40,938 nucleotides of DNA from Pimelobacter sp. Lineage in GTDB: Bacteria; Actinomycetota; Actinomycetes; Propionibacteriales; Nocardioidaceae. The translations under genes were made by a program, and so were the position numbers. Under the pieces are notes generated by a model. The model searched no databases. It was not told the DNA's origin and saw only the letters and a program-made list of their open reading frames with translations. Positions 35,257 to 40,938 of this stretch are shown piece after piece. Where the stretch lies: NCBI GenBank assembly GCA_002698575.1, contig NZZG01000196.1:1-40938 (forward strand), written 5' to 3'. Numbering within the stretch: position 1 is the stretch's first letter; each line of letters starts with the position of its first letter.

Positions 35257-36561
35257 TCACCAGTTGCCGTGCCGCGACGGCGGCAGCGGGTGCGCGGCGT
35301 CGTGGATCACGTAGACGACGCCACCCGAGCCGTTGAGCCAGGCGCGCTCGAGCTGCGCGCGGTCGTAGGTGCGCCGTACGGCGGAGCTGGTGCGCCCGGC
35401 CGGGTCGTTGACGACGACGTCGCCGTCCTCGGTGAAACCGGAGATCACCAGCAGGTGGCCCGCCGTACCGCCGATGGGGGCGCCGGTCAGCTGGCCGTCG
35501 CCGAAGGAGATCGAGGCGACCAGGGGGATGCCGGCCTTGATGAACTGCTCGGCCTCCCGCAGCGACCGCAGCCGGGTGACGAAGCCGTGGCCGACCCGGG
35601 GAGCCGCGTAGGCGGTGTTGAACGGCCAGTTGCCCGCGCCGTCGTAGTCGTAGTCGAAGGTCATCCGCGCCGCGTAGTCGACCCACGGGTCGGTGTGCCC
35701 GGCGGGCACCCACGAGTAGGCCTTCGGACCGGGAAGGGAGTCGTAGTAGCCCAGGACCATCGAGGTCGACGTCGGGGAGCACCAGGCCTGACCGCCACCG
35801 TTCCACTGGGGGTAGTCGCCCTCGTGGATCATCTGGGAGTAGCGCGGCACGTCGAGGACGATCCCGCGCCCCGGTCCCGGTTTGGACGTGGCCGGCGCGG
35901 TGTCCGGCAGTCGGGAGACGACGGCTCCGATGGTGTCGATGCCGGGGTTGCGGTTGGTCCCGGCCTTGCGGGCCAGCGTCACCCGCAGCTGGTACGACGT
36001 CATCCCGGCCGGGGCGCGCCAGGTGTCGACGTTGACGTCGGCCAGGTCGTCGGCCTGGCCGGCCTTGGTGGTGCGCTTGAGGAACGTGTCGCTCCTGGCC
36101 CACCGCGCCATCAGGTCCCAGCTCGAGCGTCGGCCCTCGGCGTTGCGGCCGCGGACCCGGATCTCGACGAAGCTGTTGCCCGGGGTGACCGCCGACCACG
36201 ACGCGATCAGCTCGGTGAAGGAGAAGCCCGGCTCGACCCAGGGGGAGTTCCACGTCGCCTGCTCGTAGCGGGTGCCGCCGAGCTTGCGGGTCGCCGTGGG
36301 GGTGTCGATGCGCAGGCGTCCGCGCGCGACGCGGGTGCCCTTGCCGGACCCGGTGCGCAGCTGGGCGCCGGAGTCGAGCTGGTGGTAGTGGATCTGCTGG
36401 GTGTCGGCGCGCTTGGCGCTGACCGCGCCGGGTGCTGCGGCGGCGCTCGCGGGGTCGACCGACGTCACCGCAGCAACGTAACAGCCGGTCAGGAGCAGGC
36501 TGAGGAGCGCTGGCCGCAGCCGGCGCGCGGGGGAAGGGCGCACCCGACGACGGTACGTCAC
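35257..36561 (-). CDS. Secreted C39-like cysteine peptidase
   Basis: A 434-residue exported protein. After a basic start and hydrophobic stretch (LRPALLSLLLTGCYVAAV) it has a beta-rich domain (about 60-230) and a C-terminal papain-fold domain resembling Peptidase_C39_2. The candidate triad is cysteine in GGQAWCSPTSTSMVLGYY, histidine in TAGHLLVISGF and aspartate in VVVNDPAG. LLTGC could be a lipobox, but hydrophobic residues continue and an AxA site (ASAAAA) lies beyond, so it may be freely secreted. The start is uncertain: GTG 36561 gives a short N-region; a GTG at 36600 adds 13 residues. Neighbour cysS is divergent; no functional link. Confidence 0.8.
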   Translation of the reverse strand: MTYRRRVRPSPARRLRPALLSLLLTGCYVAAVTSVDPASAAAAPGAVSAKRADTQQIHYHQLDSGAQLRTGSGKGTRVARGRLRIDTPTATRKLGGTRYEQATWNSPWVEPGFSFTELIASWSAVTPGNSFVEIRVRGRNAEGRRSSWDLMARWARSDTFLKRTTKAGQADDLADVNVDTWRAPAGMTSYQLRVTLARKAGTNRNPGIDTIGAVVSRLPDTAPATSKPGPGRGIVLDVPRYSQMIHEGDYPQWNGGGQAWCSPTSTSMVLGYYDSLPGPKAYSWVPAGHTDPWVDYAARMTFDYDYDGAGNWPFNTAYAAPRVGHGFVTRLRSLREAEQFIKAGIPLVASISFGDGQLTGAPIGGTAGHLLVISGFTEDGDVVVNDPAGRTSSAVRRTYDRAQLERAWLNGSGGVVYVIHDAAHPLPPSRHGNW

Positions 36562-36643
36562 ACCCGCCTCATCTGTCCCGTGCTTGCTCTCCCGCACCAC
36601 CCAGCGGCGCAGCGTCGACTCGGCCCTGGGCCCCCACGTCTCC

Positions 36644-36649
36644 TAGACT
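36644..36649 (+). promoter_or_regulatory. -10 hexamer of cysS
   Basis: TAGACT, six bases before GTG 36656. Confidence 0.5.
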
Positions 36650-36655
36650 CGGCGG

Positions 36656-38074
36656 GTGACTTTCCGGCTCTACGACACCGCGACGCGCGAGGTGCGCGAC
36701 TTCGTCCCCCTCGAGGAGGGGAAGGCGGGGATCTACGTGTGTGGCCTGACGGTCCAGTCCGAGCCGCACGTCGGTCACGTGCGCTCGGCGGTCAACTTCG
36801 ACGTCCTGCGCCGCTGGCTGTCCCACTCGGGCTACGCCGTCACCCTGATCCGCAACGTCACCGACATCGACGACAAGATCCTGGCCAAGTCCGCCGAGCA
36901 GTCTCGGCCGTGGTTCAACCTGGCCTACGAGATGCACGCCAGGCTCACCGAGGCGCTGGCGAGCATCAACGTGCTGCCGCCCACCTACGAGCCCGGAGCC
37001 ACCGGGCACGTGCCCGAGATGCTCGAGCTGATCGAGACCCTGATCGCGCGCGGTCACGCCTACGCGGCCGAGGACGGCAGCGGCGACGTGTACTTCGACG
37101 TGCGTTCCTGGCCGTCGTACGGCGAGCTGACGCGGCAGGCCGTCGACGACATGGAGTCCGCCGGTGACGCGGACCCGCGCGGCAAGCGCGACCCCCGCGA
37201 CTTCGCCCTGTGGAAGGGCCACAAGAAGGAGACGGAGCCGGAGTCGGCCGCCTGGCCGAGTCCCTACGGTCCCGGGCGCCCCGGCTGGCACATCGAGTGC
37301 TCGGCGATGGCGCGCAAGTACCTCGGGCCCGGCTTCGACATCCACGGCGGCGGCGTCGACCTGCGCTTCCCGCACCACGAGAACGAGCAGGCGCAGTCCC
37401 GGGCGGCGGGTCAGCCGTTCGCGTCGTACTGGATGCACAACGCCTGGATCACCACGGCCGGCGAGAAGATGAGCAAGTCGCTGGGCAACTCCCTGCTCGT
37501 GCCCAAGGTGCTGGAGCGGGTGCGCGGCGTCGAGCTGCGCTTCTACATGGTCAGCGCCCACTACCGCTCCCACGTGGAGTTCTCCTTCGAGGCGCTGGAG
37601 GAGGCTGCGGTCGGCTACCGGCGCCTCGAGAACTTCCTCGAGCGTGCCTCCGCCGTGCTCGGCGAGATCCCCACGACGGGGATGCCGTGCGCCGACTTCG
37701 TCGTGGCCATGGACGACGACCTCGGCACCCCCGCCGCGGTAGCCGCGATCTTCGACGTGGCCCGCGAGGGCAACAAGCTGCTCGAGGCCGGGGACAGTGC
37801 GGCGCTGCGCGGCACCGCGGCATCGGTGCGCGCGATGCTGGCCGTGCTCGGGCTCGACCCGGCCGATCCCGCGTGGGGGAGCGCCGGTGACGACGCGGCC
37901 CTGACCGGCGTCGTCGACGCTCTCGTCGCCGGGCTGCTCGAGCAGCGCGCCGAGGCGCGCGCGGCCAAGGACTACGCGCGCGCGGACGTCATCCGCGACC
38001 AGATCAAGGCCGCCGGGATCGAGGTCGAGGACACCCCGACCGGCCCGAAGTGGTCGCTGAGCAAGGAGCACTGA
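36656..38074 (+). CDS. cysS: Cysteinyl-tRNA synthetase
   Basis: A 472-residue class-I synthetase. [13 protein letters not shown] carries the HIGH-equivalent HVGH and the zinc ligand C29; the other ligands fall in WHIECSAMA and [19 protein letters not shown] provides KMSKS. Length and the C-terminal DALR-like helical domain mark it as CysS and not the shorter mycothiol enzyme MshC. The GTG at 36656 lies six bases after TAGACT, a leaderless promoter; the frame is not open further upstream in a credible way. It is followed by rlmB with a one-base gap, the mycobacterial order carD-ispD-ispF-cysS-rlmB. Confidence 0.97.
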   Translation: MTFRLYDTATREVRDFVPLEEGKAGIYVCGLTVQSEPHVGHVRSAVNFDVLRRWLSHSGYAVTLIRNVTDIDDKILAKSAEQSRPWFNLAYEMHARLTEALASINVLPPTYEPGATGHVPEMLELIETLIARGHAYAAEDGSGDVYFDVRSWPSYGELTRQAVDDMESAGDADPRGKRDPRDFALWKGHKKETEPESAAWPSPYGPGRPGWHIECSAMARKYLGPGFDIHGGGVDLRFPHHENEQAQSRAAGQPFASYWMHNAWITTAGEKMSKSLGNSLLVPKVLERVRGVELRFYMVSAHYRSHVEFSFEALEEAAVGYRRLENFLERASAVLGEIPTTGMPCADFVVAMDDDLGTPAAVAAIFDVAREGNKLLEAGDSAALRGTAASVRAMLAVLGLDPADPAWGSAGDDAALTGVVDALVAGLLEQRAEARAAKDYARADVIRDQIKAAGIEVEDTPTGPKWSLSKEH

Positions 38075-38075
38075 C

Positions 38076-39032
38076 GTGTCCGGCAACTCGCAACGCAAGG
38101 GCTCGATCCGCAAGAGCGCCAAGAAGCCGACCGCCGGCTCGGGCGGGCGGGTCAAGCGCGGCCTCGAGGGAAGGGGCCCGACCCCCAAGGCCAAGGACCG
38201 GCCCTACCACCAGGCGCACAAGGCCGACCAGGCCGCGCGCAAGAAGGCGGCGGCCGCCAAGCCGCGCCGCAAAGGCGGCGACTCCGAGTGGATCGCCGGC
38301 CGCAACCCCGTCGTCGAGGCCCTGCGCGAGGGAGTTCCGATCACCTCGGTCTACGTCGCCGAGGGGGCCGACCGTGACAGTCGGCTGCGCGAAGCCTTCA
38401 AGCTGGCCAACGACAAGGGCCTGAGCCTGCTGGAGGTCTCCAAGAACGAGCTGGACAAGATGACCTCCGGCGCGGTGCACCAGGGACTGGCGGCACGGAT
38501 CCCGCCGTACGACTACGCGCACCCCGACGACCTGCTCGAGCTGGCCAAGCGGAACGCCGAGAAGCCGTTGATCGTCGTCCTCGACTCCATCACCGACCCC
38601 CGCAACCTCGGCGCGATCGTGCGCAGCGCGTCCGGGTTCGGCGCCCACGGCGTCGTCATCCCCGAGCGCCGTGCCGCGGGGATGACGGCTTCGGCGTGGA
38701 AGACCAGCGCCGGTGCAGCCGCACGCATCCCGGTGGCCCAGACGGTCAACCTGGTGCGCCAGCTCAAGGCCTACCAGGAGGCGGGCTGCATGGTCCTGGG
38801 GCTGGCCGCCGACGGCGACCTCTCCCTGACCGACGTCGTGGCCGACGCCGACCTGGCCCGCGGACCGCTGGTCGTGGTGGTCGGCGCCGAGGGCGGAGGG
38901 CTCTCCCGGCTGGTCTCGGAGACCTGCGACCACCTGGTCTCGATCCCGATGGCCAGCTCCTTGGAGTCGCTCAACGCCGGGGTGGCCGCCTCGGTGACCC
39001 TCTTCGCCCTCGCCGAGGCCCGCGCCCGCTGA
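38076..39032 (+). CDS. rlmB: 23S rRNA (guanosine-2'-O-)-methyltransferase RlmB
   Basis: A 318-residue SPOUT methyltransferase (TrmH family). Residues 1-70 are a lysine/arginine-rich extension common in actinobacteria (KGSIRKSAKKPTAGSGG, RGPTPKAKDRPYHQAHKADQ). A substrate-binding L30e-like domain follows (about 72-155, with AGRNPVVEAL and the VHQGLAARIPPY segment). The knotted catalytic domain has motif 1 DSITDPRNLGAIVRSASGFG, motif 2 VVVVGAEGGGLSRLV and motif 3 IPMASSLESLNAGVAASV. It methylates G2251 (E. coli numbering) in other bacteria. GTG 38076 lies one base after the cysS stop. Confidence 0.95.
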   Translation: MSGNSQRKGSIRKSAKKPTAGSGGRVKRGLEGRGPTPKAKDRPYHQAHKADQAARKKAAAAKPRRKGGDSEWIAGRNPVVEALREGVPITSVYVAEGADRDSRLREAFKLANDKGLSLLEVSKNELDKMTSGAVHQGLAARIPPYDYAHPDDLLELAKRNAEKPLIVVLDSITDPRNLGAIVRSASGFGAHGVVIPERRAAGMTASAWKTSAGAAARIPVAQTVNLVRQLKAYQEAGCMVLGLAADGDLSLTDVVADADLARGPLVVVVGAEGGGLSRLVSETCDHLVSIPMASSLESLNAGVAASVTLFALAEARAR

Positions 39033-39068
39033 GCCATCGGCCCGGGGACGCACTTCTCCTCGGGGTGT

Positions 39069-39091
39069 ACCAGTTTCGCCCAGAAACTGGT
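39069..39091. repeat. AGTTTC...GAAACT palindrome, copy 4
   Basis: Nine-base arms ACCAGTTTC and GAAACTGGT around GCCCA, 37 bases after the rlmB stop. Shorter than the other copies but with the same AGTTTC core and same gene-end position, so probable terminator and family member. Confidence 0.75.
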
Positions 39092-39132
39092 GCCGTGACC
39101 CGCGTCACCTTTAGAGTCGAGCATCGTTGAAC

Positions 39133-39146
39133 TAGTACCTGTTCTA
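39133..39146. promoter_or_regulatory. KstR-like operator upstream of tandem lipoproteins
   Basis: TAGTACCTGTTCTA fits TnnAACnnGTTnnA with one mismatch (TAC for AAC) and lies within a longer imperfect inverted repeat whose outer arms are AACTAG and CTAGTT (39130-39149). It sits 30 bases upstream of the GTG start of the next gene. Confidence 0.5.
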
Positions 39147-39175
39147 GTTTTCGCCATGCTCCCTCCGGAGGCACC

Positions 39176-40717
39176 GTGACCCGCCCCTGCTCCCAGCGCG
39201 CCCTGCTGACCACCTCGGTGGCCGTGGTGCTCGCTCTCGTCCTCGCGGCATGCGGGTCGAACCTCAACCCCGACGAGGTGCGGGCCGGCAGCGGCGGGAC
39301 CGTCGTCCAGAACGGCGTCGCCGTGGACGGCACCGGGACCGACCTCGGCGACGACTCGGCTCTGGGGGACCTCGGCACCGACACCGGCGGTGACACCGGC
39401 GGGACCAGTGGCGGGGGCGACACCGGTGGAAGCACCACCAGCGGCGGCGGCTCCGACACGGGCGGGAGTACCGACACCGGCGGCGGCGCCGACACGGGCG
39501 GCGACGACTCCGGCGGAGGCGGCTCCGGCGGCGACGACTCGGGTGGAGACGACTCCAGCGGTCCGGCCGGCTCCTGCGACGGGTTCAAGAACGGTCCCGG
39601 CATCACCGACTCGACGATCACGATCGGCAACTCCTCCGACATCTCCGGACCGGTCCCCGGTCTGTTCGAGACGGCGCAGGACGCGATGAAGGCCTACGTG
39701 ACCTACTACAACAAGGCCAACCCCGACGGCATCTGCGGGCGCAAGCTGGTGCTGAAGACCTACGACAGCCGCACCGACGCCTCGGCCGACCAGCAGGCCT
39801 ACGCCGCGGGCTGCACCGACGTGTTCGCGATGGTCGGCTCGGTCTCGGCCTTCGACCTCGGCGGCGCCAAGACCGCGCAGGACTGCGGTCTGCCGGACCT
39901 GCGCGGCGGCTCGGTCACCTTCGAGCGCAACGCCTGCACGACCTGCTTCGGCGTCCAGGCGGTCAACACCAACTTCTTCGAGAACGCCGTCCCCGACTTC
40001 GTCAAGCAGCAGGTCGGCTCCGCCTCCGCGCAGAAGGCGGCGTTCTTCTACACCAACGCCGGGGCGGCGGCGCAGAACGCGAAGGCCCAGGTCAAGGCGA
40101 TGGAGAAGCGCGGGATGAAGTTCCCCGTGGTCCAGGGCATCGAGACCTCGGAGTTCAACTACTCCACCTACGTGCAGCAGATGAAGGACAACGACATCAA
40201 GGTCGTCTTCTTCACCACCTCCTACCAGTTCTCGGCCAAGATGCGGCAGGCGATGGCCCAGCAGGGCTACAAGCCGGAGCTCTACCTGCGCGACCCCACC
40301 GACTACAACCCCGACTTCGTGCAGCAGGGCGGCAGCGCCGTCGACGGCACGGTCGTCTACACGAACTTCACGCCCTTCGAGGAGGCCGGCAACAACCGGG
40401 AGCTGGCGACGTACGTCGGCTCGCTCAACCAGGTCAACCCGAGCGCCGACCCCGCCTTCTTCGGGGTGTTCAGCTGGTCGGCGGGCCGTCTGTTCACCGA
40501 CCTCGCCACCAAGCTCGGCGGGAAGCTCAGCCGGGCCACGCTGCTGGCCGAGGTGAAGAAGGTCGACGACTGGACCGGCAACGGCATGCACGCCCCCCAG
40601 CCCGTCGGCAGCAAGGGCACCGGTGAGTGCTGGCGCTTCATCCAGCTCTCCGGTGGCCAGTGGAAGTCGATCGGCGGCACGAAGTACGCCTGCAACGGCC
40701 TGTCCTCCACGAAGTAG
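39176..40717 (+). CDS. ABC transporter substrate-binding lipoprotein (branched-chain amino-acid type)
   Basis: A 513-residue exported lipoprotein. The lipobox LAAC gives lipidated C26. A very long Gly/Asp/Thr/Ser linker (about 60-133, many DTGG and GGDDSGG units) precedes a type-1 periplasmic-binding fold starting ITIGNSSDISGPVPGLFETA, with KAYVTYYNKANPDGICGRKL, EFNYSTYVQQMKDNDIKVVF and GVFSWSAGRLFTDLATKLGG. The linker would hold the binding domain well above the membrane. GTG 39176 has a GGAGG ribosome binding site and a KstR-like box 30 bases upstream; a related gene follows 24 bases later, and LivHMGF genes may lie beyond. Ligand unknown; a steroid or other lipid-derived acid is a hypothesis from the operator only. 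Confidence 0.85.
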   Translation: MTRPCSQRALLTTSVAVVLALVLAACGSNLNPDEVRAGSGGTVVQNGVAVDGTGTDLGDDSALGDLGTDTGGDTGGTSGGGDTGGSTTSGGGSDTGGSTDTGGGADTGGDDSGGGGSGGDDSGGDDSSGPAGSCDGFKNGPGITDSTITIGNSSDISGPVPGLFETAQDAMKAYVTYYNKANPDGICGRKLVLKTYDSRTDASADQQAYAAGCTDVFAMVGSVSAFDLGGAKTAQDCGLPDLRGGSVTFERNACTTCFGVQAVNTNFFENAVPDFVKQQVGSASAQKAAFFYTNAGAAAQNAKAQVKAMEKRGMKFPVVQGIETSEFNYSTYVQQMKDNDIKVVFFTTSYQFSAKMRQAMAQQGYKPELYLRDPTDYNPDFVQQGGSAVDGTVVYTNFTPFEEAGNNRELATYVGSLNQVNPSADPAFFGVFSWSAGRLFTDLATKLGGKLSRATLLAEVKKVDDWTGNGMHAPQPVGSKGTGECWRFIQLSGGQWKSIGGTKYACNGLSSTK

Positions 40718-40741
40718 TCCCCTCCACCAACGGACCCCCTG

Positions 40742-40938
40742 ATGACGATCACCCCCTCCCGACGCCGCGCGGCAGCCGCCGTCCTGGCGACGGCCGGCGC
40801 CCTGATGCTGGCCGCGTGCGGCTCGAGCCTGGACGCCGCCGACGTGGCCGCGGTCAACGGGCGTCAGGTCGTCTCGGGGGGTGCCACGGTGCCGGGCGAC
40901 CCGGCCCTGGACGCCTCGACCGGCTCGGGCGACGTCAC
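40742..40938 (+). CDS. ABC transporter substrate-binding lipoprotein, second copy (partial)
   Basis: The frame runs from ATG 40742 past the window end, giving 65 complete codons. Signal peptide and lipobox AAC (C26) are very similar in layout to the preceding protein, including GSSLDAADVAAVNGRQVVSG against GSNLNPDEVRAGSGGTVVQN. The mature end again becomes a Gly/Asp-rich linker. It is most likely a tandem paralogue of the same transporter family; its substrate domain lies outside the window. Confidence 0.8.
   Translation, partial: MTITPSRRRAAAAVLATAGALMLAACGSSLDAADVAAVNGRQVVSGGATVPGDPALDASTGSGDV

Noticed and set aside
36656..38074. MshC (mycothiol cysteine ligase) instead of CysS
   Set aside because: Length, full C-terminal domain and context next to rlmB match CysS; MshC is shorter and usually located elsewhere.

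Overview
The window is about 72% GC, densely coded, and actinobacterial. Gene order and content (mshA followed by a YbjN gene, senX3-regX3 divergent from phoU, phosphoglycerate mutase, an LpqE-like lipoprotein, carD, ispD, ispF, cysS, rlmB, two LLM/F420-type oxidoreductases, heliorhodopsin) fit a Nocardioides-like member of the Propionibacteriales. That assignment comes from synteny and protein style, not from a marker-gene search. No tRNA, rRNA, IS element, prophage or CRISPR array was seen.

Layout. 1-5.5 kb: an edge palindromic element, an ECF sigma / zinc-finger anti-sigma pair, and a divergent 1,213-residue secreted beta-helix protein built from seven ~143-residue super-repeats. 5.5-18 kb: accessory functions, namely a RibD-type reductase, two MFS exporters, two LLM oxidoreductases, a rhomboid protease, a short collagen-like secreted protein, a broken SigE-type sigma gene beside a PAP2 protein with altered motifs, the ribosome-associated GTPase TypA/BipA, and a secreted propeller/Ig-like protein. 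18-24.5 kb: a heliorhodopsin, an M4 metalloprotease fused to an emfourin-like domain, an SDR, a small membrane protein, mshA-ybjN and an EamA transporter. 24.5-27.3 kb: the RegX3-SenX3 / PhoU phosphate-sensing module with a PHO box between the divergent genes. 27.4-39 kb: conserved housekeeping genes (gpmA, lpqE-like, UbiA, carD, ispD, ispF, cysS, rlmB) interleaved with a partial IspD paralogue, an orphan NirD-type protein, a five-helix Tat-type molybdopterin oxidoreductase, an SDR and a C39-like secreted protein. 39-40.9 kb: two tandem ABC substrate-binding lipoproteins, the second cut by the window edge.

How it works together. MshA starts mycothiol synthesis; IspD and IspF serve the MEP isoprenoid pathway that would feed the UbiA enzyme and, if the strain makes carotenoids, retinal for the heliorhodopsin. 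RegX3 probably acts on the PHO box in front of phoU. Two KstR-like operators, one at an F420-type oxidoreductase and one at the tandem transporter lipoproteins, suggest these belong to a lipid or steroid regulon.

The most interesting non-gene signals are: a dispersed family of AGTTTC...GAAACT palindromes at gene ends; a TCACC-N6-GGTGA palindrome seen three times upstream of genes, twice directly against a -10 hexamer; at least sixteen genes with a -10-like hexamer 6-7 bases before the start codon, implying widespread leaderless transcription; and the pairing of an IspD lacking its DTxK loop with a neighbouring IspD-like protein that keeps that loop but lacks the CTP-binding N-terminus.
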